64,000 nucleotides of DNA from Lunatibacter salilacus (GCF_009797935.1 NZ_VOLC01000007.1:1-64000); one strand, 5' to 3'; numbered from the stretch's first letter, positions 36,792 through 45,196 are shown. Notes: generated by a model not told the origin, from the letters alone. Translations and numbers: made by a program.

Positions 36792-36908
36792 ATGGCGAAA
36801 TTTGGAAAAAGTTTAAAAGAACCTACTAAAAATATAAAAGAGAAAAAACAAGAGAAAATTTTGAAAAAGATAGAAGAAAAAATAAACAAGAAGCGAAATA
36901 AAAGATAA
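36792..36908 (+). CDS. Small very basic protein (38 residues)
   Basis: ATG at 36792, TAA at 36906-36908. About half of the residues are Lys or Arg; the middle (NIKEKKQEKILKKIEEK) would form a charged helix. A good terminator begins 18 bp downstream, which together with the compact frame supports a real gene. A nucleic-acid-binding role is only a guess from composition. Confidence 0.5.
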   Translation: MAKFGKSLKEPTKNIKEKKQEKILKKIEEKINKKRNKR

Positions 36909-36925
36909 ATTTCTTGGTAATAAGA

Positions 36926-36951
36926 GTCAGCCGTGAAAGGCTGGCTTTTTT
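36926..36951 (+). terminator. Terminator of the small basic protein gene
   Basis: GTCAGCC / GGCTGGC stem (36926-36932 with 36939-36945, one G-U pair) with loop GTGAAA and six Ts. Confidence 0.75.
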
Positions 36952-37113
36952 CCATACACATGGTGTAACCTATCCATTATTTTATTCATTTGCAGCGTTG
37001 TATCTTAAGATTATAGCTTCTACTCCAGAAATTTCCGATATTTCCTTTCGTATTAAATATTAAAATATTAATTAAAATCAATTAGTGAATGTTTACTATC
37101 TAAATTGCAAACC

Positions 37114-37527
37114 ATGAAGACAATTGACAACATCATTATAACAAAATCAGACCAAACTAGAATCCGAAACTATTTCGCAAAAAATAAATATGGTTTCGAG
37201 CTCAGAAACAACTTAAAAATTGTGGAGGAAAAACTTTACTTCAAACCTGTGGATTCCAAGAAAGTTCCTCCAACAGTGGTCACAATGAACTCTAAAGTTA
37301 AAGTCAAAAATTTAATGCTTAATAAATCTTTTGAATTGGAACTTGTATATCCGGATGCCGTTGACGTGTCGAACCAAAAGATATCTATATTTAGTCCTAT
37401 TGGAGCCTCTATGTTCGGTCATTCACAGGGTAGTGAATTTGCATGGGCAGGACAAAACGGCAAAATTAAATTTACTATCGAAAAAATTGTATATCAGCCA
37501 GAATCTGCAGGAGACTACCATTTATGA
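37114..37527 (+). CDS. GreA/GreB C-terminal domain protein (Rnk-like)
   Basis: 137 residues from the ATG at 37114. The N-terminal third is short and helical; the rest is the GreA/GreB C-terminal FKBP-like domain: VTMNSKVKVKNLMLNKSF, LELVYPDAVD, ISIFSPIGASMFGHSQGSEF, IEKIVYQPESAGDY. Without the long coiled-coil finger of true Gre factors it resembles Rnk-type proteins that bind RNA polymerase without stimulating cleavage. Odd features are an AWAGQNGK loop and loss of the usual LGAPVG... wording in the Gre core. Confidence 0.78.
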   Translation: MKTIDNIIITKSDQTRIRNYFAKNKYGFELRNNLKIVEEKLYFKPVDSKKVPPTVVTMNSKVKVKNLMLNKSFELELVYPDAVDVSNQKISIFSPIGASMFGHSQGSEFAWAGQNGKIKFTIEKIVYQPESAGDYHL

Positions 37528-37561
37528 TGCTTGAAATTTCCTTTAACTTATCCGAATTACA

Positions 37562-37652
37562 GGAATTTGCAAATCTGAGATTTCTGGATGTTAAAAAATA
37601 AAACTAATAGCTCTATAATTAGCCCCACAGTTAAAAACCCAGCCCTAACTAT
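37562..37652. repeat. Diverged copy of the tRNA-Val downstream sequence (left copy)
   Basis: Aligns almost without gaps (roughly 70 percent by eye) with 47491-47580 in the same orientation. Shared words include GGAATTTG, ATAATTAGC, CCACAGT and CCCTAACTAT. Its left part reads as the end of a frame (ELQEFANLRFLDVKK), matching ...DLKEFVNWGIRETKK in the other copy, so both are remnants of the same ancestral sequence. Confidence 0.55.
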
Positions 37653-37753
37653 TTGGTTTTCGATCAAAAACTAAATGAAATGGAGGCTACTTTAAGATTT
37701 GAACTATGACTGGATACCGTAAACAAGAAGGGAGAGCATCCTCTTATATCTGT

Positions 37754-37945
37754 TTACTGAATGAACATTTTTTCAGACTTGGATTCACGGTAAATCTCGG
37801 GCGATTCCGATATTTGTTCCAGCGTCTTTCCGATACCGTCATAGATTTCCTTGGCTTTCTGCTGCCCCAAATCACGGATAACATATTCCAACAATCCCAT
37901 TTCTTCATGCCTGGCACGGAGGGAATATCGGACCGTCAACGACAA
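37754..37945 (-). pseudogene. Truncated ParE/RelE-type toxin
   Basis: The frame reads VRYSLRARHEEMGLLEYVIR, then AKEIYDGIGKTLEQISES and PEIYRE, the N-terminal two thirds of ParE/RelE-superfamily toxins. It stops after 63 codons, before the C-terminal strands with catalytic or gyrase-contacting residues. There is no ATG (only a TTG) and no ParD antitoxin gene on either side. Best read as an inactive remnant. Confidence 0.75.
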
Positions 37946-38118
37946 GACTAAAAGCTGACGCGGTATTTTTGGTCAATTAAGTTTCCTCTTGTTTCATCTG
38001 TGTTTAATTATTTATTTGTATCTTTCCAATAAGCAGGTTTTGCGTTGAGTCAGTTATATCTTAGTTATCTTACTAAAATAAATTCTACGTATTTTTTCAA
38101 TTTTCAAAATTATTTGCT

Positions 38119-38709
38119 GTGAAAAACATTGATGATACTTATATACTATCAGGTTTGCTGGAAGGTGGAATAAAAAGGCCATTGTTTGAAAGGAAACTTT
38201 ATGAGCATTTCTTTTACCTAATAAAACAAGGGGCCTGGAAGTATGGCTTAGACGAAGATGTATGTGCAAGTGTCTATTCAGATACCGTCATTAATGTGAT
38301 AGAAAATGTAGTTACAGGTCGGTATCATGCAAAATCATCTTTGAAAACCTACGCATATAGAATTTTCATGAACAAATGTGTTGATGAAATGAGGAAAAAT
38401 TCGACTAATAAAGGTAAGGTGAACAACAAGACGAAGGAAATTGACTCACTCATTCTTAATTTACCAGACAAAGCAGCAGGTATTGTGCAGCAAATGATAG
38501 ACAAAAGCGATAAGCTTTTACTTATGCAAAAGGTAGAAGAACTAGGTGAAAAATGCAGAAAGCTTCTTTTACTTTTTGAAGATGGGTACAACGACAAGGA
38601 AATTGCACAACAGATGGAGTATAATTCCGCGGAAGTGGTGAAAACCACAAGATTACGTTGCCTTGAGAAATTGAGAGAAAAGGTATTTTCCAAAAAACAA
38701 AATGATTGA
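38119..38709 (+). CDS. ECF-like sigma-70 family factor of the CHAT-protease operon
   Basis: 196 residues with GTG start. Region 2 is around 25-95 (CASVYSDTVINVIENVV, KTYAYRIFMNKCVDEMRK) and region 4 around 145-190 (CRKLLLLFEDGYNDKEIA, NSAEVVKTTRLRCLEKLRE). It would direct RNA polymerase to a small set of promoters. It overlaps the next gene by 8 bp; that gene encodes a membrane protein with an anti-sigma-like N-terminus, so the pair forms a sigma/anti-sigma switch. No good TTTG-N19-TAnnTTTG promoter seen upstream, consistent with autoregulation through its own unknown promoter type. Confidence 0.85.
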   Translation: MKNIDDTYILSGLLEGGIKRPLFERKLYEHFFYLIKQGAWKYGLDEDVCASVYSDTVINVIENVVTGRYHAKSSLKTYAYRIFMNKCVDEMRKNSTNKGKVNNKTKEIDSLILNLPDKAAGIVQQMIDKSDKLLLMQKVEELGEKCRKLLLLFEDGYNDKEIAQQMEYNSAEVVKTTRLRCLEKLREKVFSKKQND

Positions 38710-39457
38710 CACCATAGAATATATAGAGAAATATTTCAGGGGAAATTTATCGGATGAAGAAAAAGCCCAATTTGAAAGAAAATGCGAAGTTGACCCCGCA
38801 TTTGCCGAAGAGGTAGGTTTATATATTTCTGTTAGGGATAATATTCGAAAAGGACTTCATGCCGAAAAGAAACGCCAGTTTGATGGTATGTATAAGGAAC
38901 GATCATCTAAAAACAAAGGGGCAACTGATTTGGTTAAATCCCGGCCTTTTTTAAAAAATATACGCACCTACATTACACTTACAGCTGCCTGTTTGCTTCT
39001 ATTACTTGGATGGATGGTCTTCTTTACCGAATCATCTCCAAAGCAGTTGGCCAGCACCTATATTGAAAATAACCTTCAAATGCTTTCTGTCCCAATGGAT
39101 GCCAGTCAAGACAGTCTGCAATTGGGAATAGGTGCTTTTAACCAACAGGATTATGTCTCTGCGGAAAAAATATTCCGATCTCTAGCCAATCAGGATAAGC
39201 TGGCTCCGGAGGCGATAAAAAATCTTGGAATTCTATACCTTGTTACCGATGAATATGACAAAGCTATTCGGGAATTTGAAGTTCTATCCGAGTTCACAAA
39301 TCTGCGTGCCAATCCCGGAGCATTTTATAAGGCGGTCACGCTAATGAAAAGGGACGAAAGTGGCGATGCCGAAAAAGCGAAGGAAATTCTTGAAGACGTC
39401 ATCAACAAAAATCTTCCGGGAAGCAAAGAAGCTGCGAAATGGATCAATGAATTATAA
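38702..39457 (+). CDS. Membrane anti-sigma-like protein with TPR tail
   Basis: 251 residues. Cytoplasmic N-terminus (about 1-80) with IEKYFRGNLSDEEKAQFERK followed by DPAFAEEV, a helical anti-sigma-like segment common in Bacteroidota sensors. One transmembrane helix at about 90-108. The periplasmic part (about 115-251) has TPR-like pairs (FNQQDYVSAEKIFRSLA, AIKNLGILYLVTDEYDKAIREFEVL). It probably holds the sigma factor at the membrane and reads a periplasmic protein signal. Followed 16 bp later by the subtilase gene. Confidence 0.8.
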   Translation: MIDTIEYIEKYFRGNLSDEEKAQFERKCEVDPAFAEEVGLYISVRDNIRKGLHAEKKRQFDGMYKERSSKNKGATDLVKSRPFLKNIRTYITLTAACLLLLLGWMVFFTESSPKQLASTYIENNLQMLSVPMDASQDSLQLGIGAFNQQDYVSAEKIFRSLANQDKLAPEAIKNLGILYLVTDEYDKAIREFEVLSEFTNLRANPGAFYKAVTLMKRDESGDAEKAKEILEDVINKNLPGSKEAAKWINEL

Positions 39458-39473
39458 CTAAAAGTAAAATGTC

Positions 39474-40757
39474 ATGAAAGGAAATCTAAGCAATTTGACT
39501 GTTTTATTAGTTTTTATCTTGACAATATTCTCATGTAAACCAGAGGGTAAACTAACAGGAATCCCAGATAAAGACAGGGGAAAGGATTCAATACAATACA
39601 AAGAAAATGAACTTATAGTCATTTATAGCAGGCCCCCTAGTCTCGAAAATCAAGAAAAAATAAAAATAATAATTAAGAACGAAATACCAGAGATAACCTT
39701 TGATTCAATAAGGGCATGTAGTAAATGTGATGGATATGTGGAACTATGGAAAGGGGAGAATATACATACTTTCATTCAAGAAAGAGTATTGTCTGGTACT
39801 AGAACGAGTAAACTTGAAGGAGACGATTTTGTTGCTTATTATGCGTTAAATATTAATAGCAAATTACCCGTTGAACCTTCCAAAGATATTCCACGTGACG
39901 TAAAGGCCTACGACATAGGAACTATTCCCGAAGGAGACAAAATCGTTATTGCTGTCTTAGATACGGGAATTGATCCTGAAAAAATAGACAGCTCTTTTTT
40001 ATGGAATGAAGCAAAAGATTGTTTTTCAACAGGAATAGATGATCATGTTAACCTTCATGGAACCTACGTCAGTCAATATATTATTAATCAATTTTCAGCT
40101 ACAGCTAAAAATGCTGTTCAAATTATAAATTTGAAAACTCATAATGAACTCGGGAGTGGAACATTATTTGATATTATATGCGCTATTCGATTTGCGAAAA
40201 GTAATGGAGCAAATATAATTAATGCCAGTTGGGGATTGCAATTTACATCTGGGAGTCACCCCTATCTAGACAGTTTAATAACACAAGACCTACCGGAATC
40301 AGGCATCCTTTTCTTTGCAGCTGCGGGTAACAATGATCCTAACGCTATTCGCAACTTAGATGACAACCGCTATTATCCAGCCTATTTAAGTAACCAAACT
40401 AATAATGTCATTACAGTAACTACGACTGACGGCATTTCCTTAATCAGTCCCAACCAGAACTATTCAAGAAGACATGTGGATTTTGGGGTTAAAGCCGACA
40501 AGGTAGAACCAGATCATATGCTCTTCCAAATACCATTTCTAAGCCCTGAGAAATTTATCACTGGATCATCATATGCAACGCCTATTGCTGCGGGAAAAAT
40601 AGGCGCATCCTTACCCTTAGAAAGGTATAGTGAATTACATGATATGGATAAGGAGGAGCTAATTAACGCCATAATACAATCCAGTTCCTCTCCTATCGTC
40701 TTTGTCGATAAAAACTTAGCAGGACGAATAAGAAAGGGTAGATTTATTGTTAAATGA
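39474..40757 (+). CDS. Lipoprotein subtilisin-like (S8) serine protease
   Basis: 427 residues. Lipobox TIFSC with Cys21. The S8 triad is intact: Asp163 in VIAVLDTGID, His195 in HVNLHGTYVS, Ser366 in TGSSYATPIAAG, with the oxyanion Asn286 in FAAAGNND. The stretch before the catalytic domain (about 40-140) with ACSKCDGYVELW looks like a prodomain or inhibitor-like region. It acts in the periplasm or on the outer membrane. It lies between the anti-sigma and CHAT genes with 16 and 27 bp gaps, so all four genes are one transcript. Candidate substrates are the neighbouring CHAT protein or anti-sigma protein. Confidence 0.9.
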   Translation: MKGNLSNLTVLLVFILTIFSCKPEGKLTGIPDKDRGKDSIQYKENELIVIYSRPPSLENQEKIKIIIKNEIPEITFDSIRACSKCDGYVELWKGENIHTFIQERVLSGTRTSKLEGDDFVAYYALNINSKLPVEPSKDIPRDVKAYDIGTIPEGDKIVIAVLDTGIDPEKIDSSFLWNEAKDCFSTGIDDHVNLHGTYVSQYIINQFSATAKNAVQIINLKTHNELGSGTLFDIICAIRFAKSNGANIINASWGLQFTSGSHPYLDSLITQDLPESGILFFAAAGNNDPNAIRNLDDNRYYPAYLSNQTNNVITVTTTDGISLISPNQNYSRRHVDFGVKADKVEPDHMLFQIPFLSPEKFITGSSYATPIAAGKIGASLPLERYSELHDMDKEELINAIIQSSSSPIVFVDKNLAGRIRKGRFIVK

Positions 40758-40784
40758 AAACACCTTGTTTTATAGGGTTCTGGT

Positions 40785-43595
40785 ATGAAAGATATTCTAA
40801 CATTAAAAGGAGTATTTATACTGATTATATATTTATGGAGTAATACGTCCTTTTCACAGGATTCGCAAGCCGCCCATGATTGGTTGGAAAAAATCATTGC
40901 AATTGAAGAAGACACAATTAATCAGTTAGACACCAAAATAAATAAGTTAGCGTATCTTCAATCTTCCTATAAAGAAAATTACGGGGAAAGGGATAGCATT
41001 TACGCTAGAATTGTTCATCGGTTAGGGGCATTTTTAAGTGAAAAAATGGATTATGATAAAGCAATCAGTTTCACCAAAACGGCCATAGAGATTAACGCTG
41101 CCAAACTTCCAACATCACAAAAATCTTTTCTCGCTCACTCTTATTATAATCTTGGGGTTTTCTATAACCACCTTAACATCTTCGAGGTATCCAACCAATA
41201 TTTGGATAGTTGCATTTCCATAGGTCAGCAATACTCTGACAAAAACAGAATTAAAATAAAAGCCATTGAGATGAAGGCATTTTCTTACTTTACGACTGGA
41301 GACTACCAGCGAAGCATTGAAATTGCTGATTATGGCCTTTTGGGTTTAAATGATTTGATTGGTTCCGAATATGAAGCAATGCTTCACGTACAAAAGGCAC
41401 AGGCACAATTAGCATTAATTCAATTTAACGAAGCAGAGGCAAGTATTCAAAAAGCCATTCGGATACTATCCCAGTTTGATGTGCCATCTCAATATCTCGC
41501 AAGCAGCTACTCTGTATTGGCGAATTTACTGAAGGTTCAAGGAGATTATGATGAGTCAATCTATTATTATACAAAGGCCTATAAAATAAATTTTCAGGAA
41601 AATAATATCTCGCAGTGTATCAGGGATTTATCTGATCTTGGATTTCTCTATGACGAAAATTTAACCAATCCCACTAAAGCTTTAGAATGCTATACAAAAA
41701 GCATTTCCTTAATGAAATATGCTAAAGATTTGTATCAGCTAGCTGTAGTATACAACAATATAGGTGAGTTATATCGGGGTCAGAAGGAATATTCTAAGGC
41801 ATTACACTATTTCCAAAAAGGGTTGGTCGTTTTACCTATCGGATTTAATGACACCTCTCTGTATAATAACCCAACTATTTCTAATTTCAAATTGGTAACC
41901 AATGATCATATTGTTTCTGCCTTGCTTGCCAATAAAGGTGAGAGTATATTAGGGTTATATAGGAAAGAACTTAATAACGATCTACTTCCTGCTGCTTTAG
42001 ATGCCTTTTCCGCCGCAGATAGAGCGGTGGACCAGATGAGGTGGAAACAAAACACACAACAATCTAAATTATTTTGGCGGGAAAAAACAAAAAGAATGTA
42101 TGAACAGGCAATAGAAACCTGCTTTTTACTTGATAATTCTGAAAAAGCGTTCTTCTTTTTTGAAAAAAGCAGGGCCGCACTTTTAAATGACAAGTTAAGT
42201 GAATTAGGAGCCAAAAACTCCCTTTCCAAATCTGACATGGTTCAAGAGCGGGATTTTCGGATAAAAATTTTTTCACTTCAAGGGAAATTGAGCTCACTTC
42301 CTGAAAATGAGTCCAGGTATAATCAAACAAAAAATGACTTATTCCAAGCCCGAGAAAACCAGGAGATGTTTATAAAAGAGATGGAGCGGAAGTACCCGGC
42401 TTATTATCAATATAAATATGACACTGTAAATGCAACGATTAAGGAAGTCCGCGAAAAGATCCTCAAAGAGGACCAGTCTTTAATCGAATATTTCCACGGT
42501 GACAGCGCCATTTACATGCTGGCTATAATGCCGGATTCAACCATTTTTATTAAATCAAATTATAAGGACTACAACAACTCCGCTAATGAGTTACTTACAC
42601 TTACCTCGGATAAAGTATTGCTTAACCATTCTTATAACCGCTACCGACAGTTAGCGTATGAAATCTATGAATATTTTTTCAAACCTCTTTCTGTTCACAC
42701 AAAAAAGGTGATCATATCTCCTGACGATCATTTTGTTCCTTTTGAAATACTCCTTACTGATCCTGACAACCCAAGTAGTTTCCTTCTACGCGACCATGCC
42801 TTTAGCTACACCTACTCAGCAGATTATTTAATTAAGCACGAAGAGGAACAGCCAATGCCAGCCAATGCATTCTTAGGAGTCGCACCCGTCAACTATCACC
42901 CTTCTCTTCAACAGCAACCTTTAACCGGTGCCGATCTTTCACTGAAAAACATCCAATCTGATTTTCAATCCAAAAAACTTCTGATAAACGAATCTGCTTC
43001 CAAAAGGGAGTTTCTGGACAATTTGCCCTTTTATACCATCCTTCATTTATATTCCCATGCCCGTGCTGACAGCATAGGAACTGAGCCTATATTATATCTT
43101 CAGGACTCGCTTATCCATGTTTCCGAATTATCTACACTTGGAAGCTTATCTACCCGATTGATCATATTAGCTGCTTGCAATACGGGGATTGGCAAAAATA
43201 TAAAAGGGGAAGGGGTTTTCAGTCTGGCCAGAGGATTTGCAGCGGCGGGTGTTCCCTCCAGCATTACTACTTTGTGGCCGATTGACACGCAGCCCACTTA
43301 CCAATTATCGGAAATATTGTTAAAATACATCAGCCAGGGATTACCCATTGACGAGGCTTTACAAAAAGCAAAGCTGGATTTTCTTGACAATAATGATATT
43401 ACCTATGAACTTCCATTTTTTTGGGCAGCAACTATTCTGATTGGTAAAACGGACCAAATTAGTCAACCTAACAATCGAAGTTCTTTTCTCTATTTGATGG
43501 CCGGATACATCCTTTTTATCTTAATTATTTCGGCTCTTTTGTATTATTATAGGGGAAATTACTGGAAAGGCCTTCGTGAAATTTATTTCACCTAA
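40785..43595 (+). CDS. Secreted TPR-CHAT (caspase-like) protease, C-terminally anchored
   Basis: 936 residues. Signal peptide ending TSFSQ, at least eight TPR-like helix pairs (about 60-440; for example AHSYYNLGVFYNHLNIFE, AVVYNNIGELYRGQKEYSKA), a helical linker, then a CHAT domain from ~560. The catalytic dyad is present: His758 in LHLYSHARAD and Cys798 in LAACNTGIG. A transmembrane helix at ~900-922 and a short basic tail follow, so the protease faces the periplasm. CHAT proteins are caspase relatives that often act in regulated proteolysis or immunity, usually with TPR sensors and a second protease. Last gene of the operon with sigma, anti-sigma and subtilase; the substrate is unknown. Confidence 0.9.
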   Translation: MKDILTLKGVFILIIYLWSNTSFSQDSQAAHDWLEKIIAIEEDTINQLDTKINKLAYLQSSYKENYGERDSIYARIVHRLGAFLSEKMDYDKAISFTKTAIEINAAKLPTSQKSFLAHSYYNLGVFYNHLNIFEVSNQYLDSCISIGQQYSDKNRIKIKAIEMKAFSYFTTGDYQRSIEIADYGLLGLNDLIGSEYEAMLHVQKAQAQLALIQFNEAEASIQKAIRILSQFDVPSQYLASSYSVLANLLKVQGDYDESIYYYTKAYKINFQENNISQCIRDLSDLGFLYDENLTNPTKALECYTKSISLMKYAKDLYQLAVVYNNIGELYRGQKEYSKALHYFQKGLVVLPIGFNDTSLYNNPTISNFKLVTNDHIVSALLANKGESILGLYRKELNNDLLPAALDAFSAADRAVDQMRWKQNTQQSKLFWREKTKRMYEQAIETCFLLDNSEKAFFFFEKSRAALLNDKLSELGAKNSLSKSDMVQERDFRIKIFSLQGKLSSLPENESRYNQTKNDLFQARENQEMFIKEMERKYPAYYQYKYDTVNATIKEVREKILKEDQSLIEYFHGDSAIYMLAIMPDSTIFIKSNYKDYNNSANELLTLTSDKVLLNHSYNRYRQLAYEIYEYFFKPLSVHTKKVIISPDDHFVPFEILLTDPDNPSSFLLRDHAFSYTYSADYLIKHEEEQPMPANAFLGVAPVNYHPSLQQQPLTGADLSLKNIQSDFQSKKLLINESASKREFLDNLPFYTILHLYSHARADSIGTEPILYLQDSLIHVSELSTLGSLSTRLIILAACNTGIGKNIKGEGVFSLARGFAAAGVPSSITTLWPIDTQPTYQLSEILLKYISQGLPIDEALQKAKLDFLDNNDITYELPFFWAATILIGKTDQISQPNNRSSFLYLMAGYILFILIISALLYYYRGNYWKGLREIYFT

Positions 43596-43709
43596 ATTAA
43601 AGAGTAGAAATTTTTATAATGCTTCTGATTTCCCTGTTGAAAGACAGAAGTCAGTAAGGGCATGAAACAAATCCAAGTCAACCAAGTTGGGCAAATAGCC
43701 TCCCCAGCT

Positions 43710-43760
43710 GGGTGTAGTTTGCAACTACACCCTTCTATTAGTTCCAATTTGCAATTGGAA
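43710..43760. repeat. Pair of REP-like palindromes with TGC loops
   Basis: Two perfect hairpins, GGGTGTAGTT-TGC-AACTACACCC (43710-43732) and TTCCAATT-TGC-AATTGGAA (43742-43760), separated by nine bases. They lie just past the stop codon of a RAYT transposase remnant, the normal place for its cognate REP sequences. Confidence 0.7.
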
Positions 43761-43770
43761 ATGGACGGAA

Positions 43771-44060
43771 TTACCAATAATCCACCTCTATTAAACCCTT
43801 TAATCCAGCATAATTTCATCTGTTTATAATTTGATTTTTAACGGTCAGATGGAATCTCGCTTTTACAACCATTCCTTTATTCGACGATCTCGTCATGCTC
43901 GATTTCTTGCGCTTGAACACATATTGTCTTCAGGTTTTTCCACAATTCCTGCCCCTACCGGACTATCATGAATATAATTCATTCTACTTTCAATCATTTC
44001 AGTTCGATAAAGTTCAATGGCATGGTTTTCATGAGTCCATTGTTGGTTTGGGGCCGTCTA
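43771..44060 (-). pseudogene. REP-associated (RAYT/IS200-like) transposase remnant
   Basis: Minus-strand reading gives QQWTHENHAIELYRTEMIES, RMNYIHDSPVGAGIVEKPED, NMCSSA, then after removing mini-element D and one GAAAT, RNYAGLKGLIEVDYW and a stop at 43771. This is the C-terminal third of a Y1 REP-associated transposase. Upstream of about 44050 a stop and frame breaks appear, and the N-terminal part with the catalytic Tyr is not recognisable, so the gene is dead independently of the insertion. Confidence 0.82.
43818..43901 (-). mobile_element. GAAAT-bordered mini-element, copy D (84 bp), inside a transposase remnant
   Basis: Minus-strand ends CGAGCATGACG and TTATAAACAGAT, borders GAAAT at 43813-43817 and 43902-43906 (plus-strand ATTTC). 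It splits the RAYT frame between SSA and RNYAG; deleting the element and one GAAAT rejoins the frame exactly. This is direct evidence that the family inserts and duplicates a 5-bp target. It lacks the optional hairpin insert. Confidence 0.9.
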
Positions 44061-44197
44061 TAAACCTCAGCCAGAAAGTGGTCAAAATTGCGGCCATTTG
44101 TTTACTAAGAAGCTCTTTAGTAAGCCATTGAAAATGGCATGATACGGATTACCTCATCAAAGGAGGTTAGTAATAAAAGGGGGTAGTGGATACTACA

Positions 44198-44277
44198 CCA
44201 AGTCGGGGCTCACCGTCGAGGTAGCTGACTCTCCAAAGTGACTGATTTTCTTGCATTTTAAACCCTTCCCGACTTGG
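44198..44277. repeat. Long-range inverted repeat
   Basis: CCAAGTCGGG (44198-44207) and CCCGACTTGG (44268-44277), perfect 10-bp arms 60 bp apart, in a stretch richer in G/C than its surroundings. No frame inside. It could be the ends of a tiny element or a structured RNA. Confidence 0.45.
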
Positions 44278-44520
44278 CCGGGACAGGCTGCAACAAACAC
44301 TAATACATTATCCGGGTTAAAAATTTTTTAAAAAAATGTTTTCGATTTTATAAAATCTACGACTACAATATTGAAGAGAATTTAGCGGAACTATTTCACA
44401 AAAATAATGAGTGTCTGCATTCTCCTTACCAAAATTATTTCAAACCCCTATCTCAGTAAACCCTGTGATGAGGTAGGCAAGACTTACACATAGGGTAAAA
44501 CTCTACTAAATTTTATCATT

Positions 44521-45162
44521 ATGAAAACCAAAGTTTTAATTTATCCATTGCTGCTGTTGGTCGGTCTGCTTTTTGCCGCCTGCCATAATGAGAATGATCT
44601 AAATCCTACTCCTAATTTGGAATCTCCCTCGGAGCTTTTGGCACTTTCGGACTCAACCGATACAGACCCAAACGCCAGGATTGGGTGTAGGCTGATCCTA
44701 ATTCCGACTGTTTATTGGTTCAACTACATTCGGAATGCATCTGGAGGATGTACTTATCGCTATTTGAATGTTTGCCGTAGACCGGGAAGATGGGTTAGCA
44801 TTCCGTGTTTTCCTAAATTCCCTAAGCTGCCCCCCGATTTCTGTCTAAGTTGCCCTCCGGACATCTTTAAGTATTTTCCAGCAGAAATATTTGAGGATTT
44901 CCGAAGAATCAATCCGGAGATCATCAATCTAAAAGCCAACGGCGTGACTTTCCCTCTTTCAGGAAACGTAGTGGGTATCCAGTTTTATGCTGAGAACGAG
45001 ATCATCAACCGTAAGGGCTTCACATTAAAAAATAGCCTGCTACTGTCCGCCGAAGAGCAAAAAGTACTGGGGGTAAGCGGGAAAACAATTCCCGCAGGCC
45101 AATATCCTGTGGTTTACAACCCCAAGAATAAAACCTTAAATGCCATTGTTGCTGTTAAATAA
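44521..45162 (+). CDS. Cysteine-rich lipoprotein of unknown function
   Basis: 213 residues. Lipobox LFAAC near residue 21. The middle (about 55-120) has seven cysteines (IGCRLILI, GGCTYRYLNVCRRPG, SIPCFPKFP, DFCLSCPPD), probably disulfide-bonded outside the cytoplasm. The last ~60 residues form a small beta domain (VVGIQFYAENEIINRKGF, VLGVSGKTIPAGQYPVVY). No known family recognised. Monocistronic with a strong terminator; about 900 bp of repeats and transposase remnants separate it from the CHAT gene, so an operon link is unlikely. Confidence 0.75.
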   Translation: MKTKVLIYPLLLLVGLLFAACHNENDLNPTPNLESPSELLALSDSTDTDPNARIGCRLILIPTVYWFNYIRNASGGCTYRYLNVCRRPGRWVSIPCFPKFPKLPPDFCLSCPPDIFKYFPAEIFEDFRRINPEIINLKANGVTFPLSGNVVGIQFYAENEIINRKGFTLKNSLLLSAEEQKVLGVSGKTIPAGQYPVVYNPKNKTLNAIVAVK

Positions 45163-45196
45163 ACCAGGTTTTACACAGCAGTTATTTGAAATTATC

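Noticed and set aside
43592-43819. 75-codon minus-strand frame following mini-element D
   Set aside because: It is created by the insertion: its start comes from the element border, and it reads the transposase tail out of frame and then through the REP palindromes.
43895-44131. 78-codon plus-strand frame
   Set aside because: Reverse image of the RAYT transposase remnant.
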